From Lentisphaeria bacterium (GTDB lineage Bacteria; Verrucomicrobiota; Lentisphaeria; Victivallales; Victivallaceae), in contig JAFVRD010000020.1 in assembly GCA_017504435.1 (NCBI GenBank), forward strand, positions 1 through 47,928: 47,928 nt of DNA. Reading direction: 5' to 3'. This document shows, piece after piece, positions 8,407 through 16,033 of the stretch. How positions within the stretch are numbered: the stretch's first letter is position 1; every line of letters begins with the position of its first letter. The position numbers and the translations under genes are program-made. A model generated the notes under the pieces. The model saw nothing but the letters and a program-made list of their open reading frames with translations. It had not been told where the DNA came from and did no database searches.

Positions 8407-9323
8407 AATTCAGTGGTGCATGGAAAAAATTTTTTACAGATCCATGGGCAATTGCTGCTCTGACAATAGTAATATTTTTTATTCTGACTGCGCTCACCTT
8501 TGATATCTATGCTGCCTGGTGTCAAAAAAATCAATTGCTCCCGACATATATGATATCTTCTACTGACAGCAGTTTTCTCCCCCCCTGCCCCGCACATATT
8601 TTAGGAACCGATTATCAGGGACGTGATGTTTTCCTGAGAACACTTGCCGGTTGTTCCAGTGCATTGAAAACAGGTGTTATTTCGGGTTTGATAGCCATAA
8701 TCATTGGAGTGGCAGCCGGGGTGTGCGCCGGATATTTCGGCGGCAGAACTGATGATATAACTGTGTGGTTTTACAGTACGTTTGCCGCTATGCCGACTTT
8801 ATTGTTCATATTGGCATTCGCATTGCTGTTCAGCAAGGATTTTCTTTCTCCGGTTCTGGCATCCGGATTCAGGCAAATCGCCGCGATTGTACATGTCGAG
8901 CCGGGGATGCTGGGGATATATCTTGCTATCGGTTTAAGCGGTTGGGTTACGTTGTGCCGGGTTATCCGTGGAGAGACAATGAAATTGAAACGGGCTGGAT
9001 TTGTGGCGGCAGCAAAAATTGCCGGAGTCAGCGATATAAAAATCATTTTTCGTCATATTTTACCCAATGTATTTCATTTGATCATCATATATTTTACTAC
9101 ACTTTTCGCCAGTGCAGTAATGTTGGAGGTCATTGTCAGTTATCTGGGGATGGGGGTGCAAAACGCACCAAGCTGGGGAATAATGATCGCCGATGGTCAA
9201 AGCCGCCTGTGGAGCGGCGTTTGGTGGGAAATCACCTCGGCTTCCGGTGCGTTGCTTATATTGGTCCTGGCATTGAATATATTGGGGGATGCCATGCGCG
9301 ATGCGTTTGATCCTCGCCGATGA
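8403..9323 (+). CDS. ABC transporter permease, OppC/DppC type
   Basis: Inner-membrane permease of 306 residues. There is an N-terminal membrane segment near residues 19-39, an extracytoplasmic stretch ending in HILGTDYQGRDVFLR (an OppC family hallmark), then about five further segments with the cytoplasmic EAA-type loop in GFVAAAKIAGVSDIKIIFRHILPN. Likely substrate is a peptide, or possibly another solute carried by this family. No ATPase or binding protein lies nearby; the likely partner permease is at 14839-16026, 5.5 kb away. Translation is coupled to mnmG (ATGA). Its TGA abuts the stop of the convergent transporter gene. Confidence 0.87.
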   Translation: MKFSGAWKKFFTDPWAIAALTIVIFFILTALTFDIYAAWCQKNQLLPTYMISSTDSSFLPPCPAHILGTDYQGRDVFLRTLAGCSSALKTGVISGLIAIIIGVAAGVCAGYFGGRTDDITVWFYSTFAAMPTLLFILAFALLFSKDFLSPVLASGFRQIAAIVHVEPGMLGIYLAIGLSGWVTLCRVIRGETMKLKRAGFVAAAKIAGVSDIKIIFRHILPNVFHLIIIYFTTLFASAVMLEVIVSYLGMGVQNAPSWGIMIADGQSRLWSGVWWEITSASGALLILVLALNILGDAMRDAFDPRR

Positions 9324-10595
9324 TCACCGCACTTTGTCAGCAATATTTTTGCCGTAAGACTCTTTCAAAAACAGTGAAAAAATCACCGAAATTGCAATCA
9401 AAAGCAATAAAACGCCAAAAACCAGTAAATATGAATTGCGACCATATACACTGACATTGTTGATAACCTGCGGAGCATAACAATCCATCAGACGTCCCAG
9501 GATACTGCCAAATACTGCTGTCACCGCGTATGCAAATGAATTATTGATACTCAATACCGTACCAAAACGGTGCTCTTCGTTAGTCTCTTTTACCAGAGCA
9601 ACAAATATCGGAGATACATTGCCTGCGAAAGCCAACAGCAGCATTCCGGAAACAGATAAAAACGGATGTTTTATATCAAACAATACCGCTGCAAATATCA
9701 TTAATGCTCCGGCGAGACATCCGAACGATGAAAAATGTAAAAATGGACGTCTGCGATTTCCTGCCATACGACTGAGATTGGCAAGAATAAAACCATTTAC
9801 GGCAGCAATTATCATGGTTACCGTCAAAACTATTCCTGCGGATTCACTGCTTAAATTGCAAAAATCTTGTAAAAACTTTTTACCGATAATAGATTGCAGT
9901 GCAAAATAAGTTCCGAAGTTGATTCCGATCGCGCCCCCGAGAAAAATATTGTGGCGGCGTTTGAAAAACATTCCGTATGAAGATAAACTGAATTTGACTT
10001 CATGACATACCGGCGGCAATTTCATTTTGGATACGGTCAGTAAAAATCCGGCATAAACAACAATAGTTGTGATTCCTGCCACCAGCATCATCCGTTCATA
10101 ACCGAAGTGTTTTACTCCGGCGATAAAAGGCGTCGCTCCGGTTATTGCTCCGGAATAACCGATAATAGTCGCGATCCCGATCCAAAAAGGCAGGGAACTG
10201 CCGGTAACTCTTGCGATTTCTTTGACCATGCTCAAGTAGATCGCTGCAGCACCGAGACCGGTCATAAATCGGCTGAAGCACAACAACGTATATGAGCCGG
10301 TATACGCTGAAAGCAGCGAACCGACGCAGAACACCAAACCGCCGAAAATAATCACTCTCGTTCCGGAATAACGATCTGCCAGTAATCCTGCCACCAGTTG
10401 TCCTGCCGCATAAACACAAAGAAAAATCGCTCCCAACCTGGTTACCGATGACGCATCCAAATTGAATGCCTGTTGTATTTCATCGAAAGTTGCTCCGGGA
10501 ACCAATACTTTTTGCATGTTGGCAAAATAATAAATCAACGTAACAAAAAACAACATTATCCAACTGAGTATTTTTACTTTTTTTTCAATTTCCAT
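9324..10595 (-). CDS. Major facilitator superfamily transporter
   Basis: 423 residues with about 12 hydrophobic segments. The pattern GQLVAGLLADRYSGTRV between segments 2 and 3 is the MFS loop signature, and a second related loop follows segment 8 (ANLSRMAGNRRRP). The N-terminal half also carries RFMTGLGAAAIY. Substrate is unknown; the general layout resembles organophosphate or hexose-phosphate and sugar-acid carriers, but that is only an impression. It is the last gene of the leftward unit that includes the glucuronokinase-like kinase. AGGAAAG precedes the ATG. The stop is back to back with oppC. Confidence 0.85.
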   Translation of the reverse strand: MEIEKKVKILSWIMLFFVTLIYYFANMQKVLVPGATFDEIQQAFNLDASSVTRLGAIFLCVYAAGQLVAGLLADRYSGTRVIIFGGLVFCVGSLLSAYTGSYTLLCFSRFMTGLGAAAIYLSMVKEIARVTGSSLPFWIGIATIIGYSGAITGATPFIAGVKHFGYERMMLVAGITTIVVYAGFLLTVSKMKLPPVCHEVKFSLSSYGMFFKRRHNIFLGGAIGINFGTYFALQSIIGKKFLQDFCNLSSESAGIVLTVTMIIAAVNGFILANLSRMAGNRRRPFLHFSSFGCLAGALMIFAAVLFDIKHPFLSVSGMLLLAFAGNVSPIFVALVKETNEEHRFGTVLSINNSFAYAVTAVFGSILGRLMDCYAPQVINNVSVYGRNSYLLVFGVLLLLIAISVIFSLFLKESYGKNIADKVR

Positions 10596-10615
10596 AATAA
10601 ACCAACTTTCCTGAC

Positions 10616-12151
10616 TTAATGTCTGCGGATCCTTCTGTTATTGCCACGGTTGAATTTGCTGTTGCCGTGTTGTTTTACCGGAGAAGGAGGCAATTTCACA
10701 TTTTCCACTTCCGGAGGCAGCTGCAGCATCTCTTCGGTCGGCAGAATACTGCTGAAACGGGTTTTTAACTGTTCCTCTATCGGAGACAGATAGTATGCAC
10801 CGTATTCGCAGAGGAAACTTACCGACACGCCATGGTTCCCTGCCCTGCCGGTTCTGCCGATACGGTGTACGTAGTCTTCCGGTTGCTCAGGTAAGTCGTA
10901 ATTTATTACCAGAGAAACATTATCCACATGGATCCCGCGCGCCGCAACATCGGTTGCAATCACGATTTTTTCAGTGCCGGAACGGAATTTCTCAAGTATC
11001 CGGATCCGTTTGTCCTGAGAAATATCCCCGGATAGCAGAGGCACGGAAAAACCGTAACGTGCCAAGTCATATTGCAATTTCAGATTTACATCTTTGCGGT
11101 TGCCGAAAATCAATACCCGTTCATATTCCATCGTACGGAGCAAGTAGAGCAGCAGAGCAAGTTTTTCTTCTCTCAACACCGAATAAAAGGTTTGTTCGAT
11201 ATTATCACTGACCAGTTTTTCCGGTTCACTTTCAATAACTACCGGATCAGCAAGCCAACCGGAAGCGAGATGTAAAATTTTCTCATCCAGCGTTGCACTG
11301 AACAACAACGTCTGGCGCACTCCTTTGGCAGGCATTTGCGAAACAATACGTTTTACATCCGGAATAAATCCCATATCCAACATCCGGTCAGCTTCATCAA
11401 TGACCAGTATTTCAACCTCGCGCAGATTGAGAGCCTGAGATCGTGAAAAATCAATAACACGCCCGGGAGTACCGATCAAAACATCCACCGTTCCGGCAAG
11501 AGAGCGACGCTGCTGTTCATGATTCATTCCGCCAAATACCAACGCGATATTCAATCCGGTAAATACGCCTAATTCTCCGGCATCTTTGTGGATTTGGATA
11601 GCTAATTCCCGGGTGGGAGCAAGCACCACCATTCGCGGAGTACCGTTTTTGCGTATTTCCAACGGTGAATTCAACAACCGGGTAAAAGATGCCAACAGAA
11701 ACGCAGCAGTTTTTCCGGTGCCGGTCTGTGCCTTGCCTGCCAGATCACGGTTTTCCAGTAATGCCGGCAATGTCATTTGTTGAATCGGGGTGCAATACTT
11801 GAATCCTGAATGTTGAATGCCGAATTGCACCGATTCGGCTAATGGCAGATCCAGAAAACGTAATTTTCCTTCTTCTGCCGGGACATCTGCAAGTTTTTCA
11901 GGATGTTCCGGTACGTGTGTTGAAACAAATGATTTGGGTGAATGAGCTTCACTTCGTTCAGTAGAGGATTTTTTATTGCGTCTGCCGTTTTTTTTCTCTA
12001 CAGGAGCTGATGTACTCTTGGAGGAGTTTTGATGAACAGTTTTATATTTTTTACTGTTCTTATGCTTTTGATTTTTTTTGCATTTTTGAGCAGCAACCAA
12101 ATCTGTTTGAAACAGAACATGAAAAAGTTTTTTGATAAGTTTATTAAACAC
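10616..12151 (-). CDS. DEAD-box ATP-dependent RNA helicase (RhlE-like)
   Basis: 511 residues. The first ~95 residues are a lysine-rich, low-complexity extension. The helicase core then shows the Q motif (GFKYCTPIQQ), AQTGTGKT, PTRELAIQ, TPGR, VIDEADRMLDMGF, SAT, ATDVAARGIHV and HRIGRTGRAG in order. The tail is basic (ending NRGNNRRIRRH), typical of RNA-binding tails. It probably remodels RNA in ribosome assembly or decay. The start is a GTG with AAGAAG upstream; no ATG lies further upstream in frame. Only 21 bases separate it from galU. Confidence 0.93.
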   Translation of the reverse strand: MFNKLIKKLFHVLFQTDLVAAQKCKKNQKHKNSKKYKTVHQNSSKSTSAPVEKKNGRRNKKSSTERSEAHSPKSFVSTHVPEHPEKLADVPAEEGKLRFLDLPLAESVQFGIQHSGFKYCTPIQQMTLPALLENRDLAGKAQTGTGKTAAFLLASFTRLLNSPLEIRKNGTPRMVVLAPTRELAIQIHKDAGELGVFTGLNIALVFGGMNHEQQRRSLAGTVDVLIGTPGRVIDFSRSQALNLREVEILVIDEADRMLDMGFIPDVKRIVSQMPAKGVRQTLLFSATLDEKILHLASGWLADPVVIESEPEKLVSDNIEQTFYSVLREEKLALLLYLLRTMEYERVLIFGNRKDVNLKLQYDLARYGFSVPLLSGDISQDKRIRILEKFRSGTEKIVIATDVAARGIHVDNVSLVINYDLPEQPEDYVHRIGRTGRAGNHGVSVSFLCEYGAYYLSPIEEQLKTRFSSILPTEEMLQLPPEVENVKLPPSPVKQHGNSKFNRGNNRRIRRH

Positions 12152-12172
12152 GGCAATACTTCTTTATTTATT

Positions 12173-13051
12173 TTAATGATTCAATATATTTCTCAAACGG
12201 GGCATTAATTTGCTGCGCAGTTCCGGACATCGCATGGCAAACTCTACATTTGCGGCAATAAAACCATCCGGCGTTCCCAAATCAAAACGCTTTCCGGAGA
12301 CCTGACACCCGAAAACATTCTCTGTTTTCAATAATAATCTGATTGCATCCGTCAGTTGGATTTCATTGTGCAATCCACAGGTTGTTTTCTGCAGTGCAGA
12401 AAATATTCCGGGAGTAAATAAATATCTGGATGCCACGGCCAGATCACCGGGGGCATCTTCTGGTGATGGCTTCTCCATCAGATCATGCAATTTGAATATA
12501 TTACCGGCAAGCAGTTCGGCATCTGCGATTCCATAGCTGGAGACTTTCTCGGCATCCACCTGCTCAAGTGCAATCACAGAACTACCGTATTTTTCGTAAA
12601 CATCTATCAATTGTCCGGTGACCGGACGTGCTGCGGATGAATCCAGTACCGTATCTCCCAGCAATACCGCCACCGGTTCTCCCGCTGCGAAATTTTCAGC
12701 CAAACGAATCGCACCGCCCAAACCGTTTAATTGCGGTTGATAAATGTATTCTATCCGGGCAGGAGAATTGGATGCACGAACTGCGGATAAAATTTTATCT
12801 TTACCTGATTCAAGCAATCTCATTTCCAGCTCCGGAGCTGATTCAAAGTGGCGTATGACGGCTTCCTTGCCGGAACTGATGATGATCATAATATCTTCAA
12901 TTCCGGATGAGACGGCTTCTTCCACCACATACTGCAATACCGGTTTATCCACCAGTGGGGTCAATTCCTTGGGAACAGCCTTGGTAAACGGCAGCATTCT
13001 GGTACCGAATCCGGCAGCGGGAATAATGGCTTTGGTCACCTTTTTTTTCAT
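12173..13051 (-). CDS. galU: UTP-glucose-1-phosphate uridylyltransferase (GalU-like)
   Basis: Makes UDP-sugar from UTP and a sugar 1-phosphate. The nucleotide-binding stretch PAAGFGTRMLPFTKAVPKE is at residues 11-29, followed by LVDKPVLQYVVEEA; LLGDT and MEKPSPEDAP match GalU. 292 residues is the normal size. Its ATG overlaps the stop of the upstream GHMP kinase (ATGA), which strongly suggests that this enzyme uses the kinase product. It may therefore act on glucuronate 1-phosphate as well as, or instead of, glucose 1-phosphate; sequence alone cannot decide. Confidence 0.9.
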   Translation of the reverse strand: MKKKVTKAIIPAAGFGTRMLPFTKAVPKELTPLVDKPVLQYVVEEAVSSGIEDIMIIISSGKEAVIRHFESAPELEMRLLESGKDKILSAVRASNSPARIEYIYQPQLNGLGGAIRLAENFAAGEPVAVLLGDTVLDSSAARPVTGQLIDVYEKYGSSVIALEQVDAEKVSSYGIADAELLAGNIFKLHDLMEKPSPEDAPGDLAVASRYLFTPGIFSALQKTTCGLHNEIQLTDAIRLLLKTENVFGCQVSGKRFDLGTPDGFIAANVEFAMRCPELRSKLMPRLRNILNH

Positions 13052-14067
13052 GCTTGCACCATTTCCCGGACTATTTGCGGTTTAATTACTTCGATTTGAA
13101 ATTTTTTCAGTTCATTCCGCAGCTCAGCAAACATATTCTCATCATCGTAAGACCCGATGATCGCACCACCAGAACCGGTGAATTTGGCAGATGCTCCCAT
13201 TTTTCTTGCCAACTGCACCATCTGTAAATTTTTTTCACTGATGCTTCCGGCACAAACTTCATAACGCAAATCAAAATTACGATTTATCAAAGATGGTATT
13301 TTTGCATGGTCATGTTTTTGCAGAGCTTCTTTCATTTTTACCGTCAATTCACTCCACTCCTGCATGGCATCCAATACTCGCGGTACACCGCTATTGTAAT
13401 CATCTCTCAGACGGGAGTGCAATATTTCGGACCCTTCTGCCAAATCTGTACGATAGGCGACGAAAAGATTCAAGTCATCCGGAATGTCAACGGCCTCATA
13501 TATCCCGTAATTATATTTTTCCATGTGATTGCGCTCAAAATCCATGTATACCGGGTGATTATAAGTTTGTGCGACCCGATCCTGCAATCCAGCCGGAATA
13601 CTCAATTCATCACGTTCCACCGCTAAAACCATATTGGCAAACTCCGGCAATGGAAACGATACTTCGTAAAATTGACATATTGCCCGCAGTGCAGCTGTAA
13701 TAATTGCCGATGAACCAGCCAATCCCAGCCGGTTGGGAATATCGCTGTCATACCGGATGGTAAAGTTGCGTCTCGGTAAAGAAATACCTTTTTTTATGCA
13801 GCAAAGATAAAACTGTCGGGCAGTCGCTTTCATCAGGCGGATACCGCCGTAATAGCCGCGTTTGCCGACTTCTGAACATAATGTTTCCAAATCTGCAAAA
13901 ACATTTGTATCACGCACGGCCGGAAGTATGGTCAATTCAGGAGTTTCATACAGCTGTACTGATGCGCGGTAATTGTTGAAAACAAACGCGATCGTTTTTC
14001 CGAAATATCCATCGGATGGATTTCCGATCAATGCTGCTCTTGGATATGCAGTTGCATTTATAATCAT
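13048..14067 (-). CDS. GHMP-family sugar kinase, glucuronokinase-like
   Basis: 339 residues. The N terminus RAALIGNPSDGYFGKTIAF closely resembles plant glucuronokinases, which share GNPSDxYFG near the start. The GHMP ATP loop is LGLAGSSAII near residues 118-127, and the C-terminal block KFTGSGGAIIG is the third GHMP motif. The likely reaction is ATP-dependent phosphorylation at C1 of a sugar acid or hexose. AGGAGA sits 7 bases before the ATG at 14067; a longer frame lacks this site. It is translationally coupled to the galU-like gene, which fits a kinase followed by a pyrophosphorylase. A mevalonate- or galactokinase-like activity is the main alternative. Confidence 0.78.
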   Translation of the reverse strand: MIINATAYPRAALIGNPSDGYFGKTIAFVFNNYRASVQLYETPELTILPAVRDTNVFADLETLCSEVGKRGYYGGIRLMKATARQFYLCCIKKGISLPRRNFTIRYDSDIPNRLGLAGSSAIITAALRAICQFYEVSFPLPEFANMVLAVERDELSIPAGLQDRVAQTYNHPVYMDFERNHMEKYNYGIYEAVDIPDDLNLFVAYRTDLAEGSEILHSRLRDDYNSGVPRVLDAMQEWSELTVKMKEALQKHDHAKIPSLINRNFDLRYEVCAGSISEKNLQMVQLARKMGASAKFTGSGGAIIGSYDDENMFAELRNELKKFQIEVIKPQIVREMVQA

Positions 14068-14132
14068 CAAGATTCTCCTGAAAACACATACATCAAAATA
14101 ATATAGCACAAAAACGCGTTTTTTGCAATTAT

Positions 14133-14726
14133 TCAGGTAAATAATCCAACCATTGTCAACGCCATGATAATGCCTGTTGCCAGTATTGAACCGGCCACCC
14201 AGTATGCACCATGATCATCACGGGAAGCGTTTTCTGAATTTGCAGACACACCTCTTGAAACAAACGAATTCCAGCGGCCGCTGGAGGAAAAATATGCCAA
14301 TCGTATTTCTGTCAACTCCCCCGTATACAAATTCTGTTGGGTTTTTCGCAAAACTTCAGAGAATTTTTCAAGTTCAAGCATTTTTTGCTGAAGCAGCATT
14401 TTTTCGCTCTCCAACTCGGCAATATCGTGGAGTACCCTGCCCTCAAGGTCGCGCCACTCCCGGTCAAATGCACTGTTCCCGGAAGAAGCATTTAAGGTCG
14501 GTAAAACTTTTTTTGCTGCGGACTCATTTTGTACTGTGCCGGCAGCAGAGATATCAACCGCGGAAACTTTATTTTCTTCGGAGACTGGTTTTGCTTCCGG
14601 AGCATTGTTTTTAGTTTCAGCTGCGGCGTTGCGGGCGGCTTTTTCCTGATGATAACTGGTGTAACTGTCGCGCAACTGTGCCCGCATATCGACCAGACGA
14701 TCGCTGATAAAATCTTTTCGGGACAT
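14133..14726 (-). CDS. Unknown tail-anchored coiled-coil protein
   Basis: No family recognised. 197 residues: a charged N-terminal third (MSRKDFISDRLVDMRAQLRD), an alanine/glutamate/lysine-rich linker, a predicted coiled coil around residues 90-135 (DLEGRVLHDIAELESEKMLL and onward), a polar region, and a single hydrophobic segment in the last ~22 residues. This suggests an inner-membrane protein with its bulk in the cytoplasm. The ATG at 14726 has AGAGGA at 8 bases; the earlier in-frame ATG at 14747 would place that site inside the gene. It is the first gene of the helicase/glucuronokinase unit. Confidence 0.65.
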   Translation of the reverse strand: MSRKDFISDRLVDMRAQLRDSYTSYHQEKAARNAAAETKNNAPEAKPVSEENKVSAVDISAAGTVQNESAAKKVLPTLNASSGNSAFDREWRDLEGRVLHDIAELESEKMLLQQKMLELEKFSEVLRKTQQNLYTGELTEIRLAYFSSSGRWNSFVSRGVSANSENASRDDHGAYWVAGSILATGIIMALTMVGLFT

Positions 14727-14768
14727 ATAAAAATCCTCTGATGACATAATCGTTTAATTCTTTCATTT

Positions 14769-14797
14769 AATATAGCTCAAAAAAGGTCACAAATCAA
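14769..14797 (-). promoter_or_regulatory. Probable promoter of the coiled-coil/kinase/galU/helicase/MFS unit
   Basis: On the minus strand TTGATT (14792-14797), 17-base spacer, TATATT (14769-14774). Its -35 hexamer is only 2 bp from the -35 of the divergent oppB promoter. Confidence 0.55.
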
Positions 14798-14799
14798 AC

Positions 14800-14828
14800 T
14801 TGAAAAAACGGTGTTTCAATAGTATTTT
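14800..14828 (+). promoter_or_regulatory. Probable oppB promoter
   Basis: TTGAAA (14800-14805), 17-base spacer, TATTTT (14823-14828). The predicted start near 14835 leaves almost no leader before the ATG at 14839. Confidence 0.5.
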
Positions 14829-14838
14829 ATCTTTCATT

Positions 14839-16026
14839 ATGTTAAAATATATTATTCGCCGTATTTTTTATTCAATCTGGGTAATTTTAGGAGTGCTGCT
14901 GCTGACGTTTGCACTCTTCAATCTTGCGTCCGGAGACCCGGCCGGTGCGGTGCTGGGAAAAAACGCTGCTCCGGAAGAAATCGAAGCATTCCGGCGGCAA
15001 TTAGGCAGCGATCTGCCGATGTTTTTCGGATATCATTGTCGAACTGCAGCATTTGGAAATCTACAAAAATCTTCAGATCGATGGTATGCCAAACGGCTTT
15101 TTCCAGCCCGTGATATCGTTGCACAGATCACTTATGCTGACGGCAGTAAAAAGGAAATACCAATTGCAGATGATGCCGTTATTTTCGAATTACCGCTGCA
15201 GCAATCTGTTTGTCCGGTTCAGGAATGTCAATTTTTCCGGCGTCAGAGGTCACCATGGAATTCCCAATTTTTCCGGGCTGTCACTGAATTGGTCACATTC
15301 AAGGGTGAATTTCCGTTTGTGAGTTTTTTCAACTTTGGTGAAACGCTGAATACCCGGGAAGCAGTTACAGATGTTTTGAAACGCGGCATATGGCCTTCAT
15401 TATGTTTGATGCTGCCGATATTCACGGGAGAATTGCTTGCCGGAATATTTCTTGCTCTGATAGCCACTGCATTTGCCGGTAAAGTTGTTGACAGATTGCT
15501 GTTGTTGCTGGCGGTCATCACCATGAGCATGAGTTATTTGGTGACGATCATCTTCGGGCAGTGGTTTTTGGGCTACTATTGGGAACTTTTCCCGGTATGG
15601 GGATATGGCGGAGTCAAATATTTTGTATTACCGGTATGCATCGGTATAATTTGCGGATTCGGCAGTAATCTGCGTTTTTTCCGCACTGTATATGCCGATG
15701 AACTGCAAAAAGAATATTTGCGTACTGCATTGGCAAAGGGGGTTGCTCCAGTTGCGGTTTACAGTCGTCATTTGCTGCGTAATGCAATGATCCAGATCAT
15801 CACCAAAGCTGGAGCAGGTTTACCATTTCTTTTTACCGGCAGTTTACTTTTGGAGTCCTTTTTCGGGATTCCCGGTTTGGGTTTTGCCGGCATGGAAGCT
15901 CTGATGAATTCAGACATTCAGTTATTGAAGGCACTGGTTTTGCTCAGTGCAGTACTTTTTGTAATCATGAATTTATTGACGGATATAGCGTATGCGTGGG
16001 CTGATCCGCGGATAAAATTGGAGTAA
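14839..16026 (+). CDS. ABC transporter permease, OppB/DppB type, with enlarged first periplasmic loop
   Basis: 395 residues. The N terminus MLKYIIRRIFYSIWVILGV and LASGDPAG are typical of OppB. After the first membrane segment there are about 150 residues before the second, clearly longer than in standard OppB, as in YejB-like members. The EAA-type loop is in YLRTALAKGVAPVAVYSRHLLRNAM, and SFFGIPGLG and WADPRI match the family C terminus. It probably pairs with the OppC-type permease at 8403-9323. The ATG at 14839 has no clear ribosome site; an in-frame TTG at 14800 would begin upstream of the predicted transcription start. Confidence 0.85.
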   Translation: MLKYIIRRIFYSIWVILGVLLLTFALFNLASGDPAGAVLGKNAAPEEIEAFRRQLGSDLPMFFGYHCRTAAFGNLQKSSDRWYAKRLFPARDIVAQITYADGSKKEIPIADDAVIFELPLQQSVCPVQECQFFRRQRSPWNSQFFRAVTELVTFKGEFPFVSFFNFGETLNTREAVTDVLKRGIWPSLCLMLPIFTGELLAGIFLALIATAFAGKVVDRLLLLLAVITMSMSYLVTIIFGQWFLGYYWELFPVWGYGGVKYFVLPVCIGIICGFGSNLRFFRTVYADELQKEYLRTALAKGVAPVAVYSRHLLRNAMIQIITKAGAGLPFLFTGSLLLESFFGIPGLGFAGMEALMNSDIQLLKALVLLSAVLFVIMNLLTDIAYAWADPRIKLE

Positions 16027-16033
16027 ATAAAAA

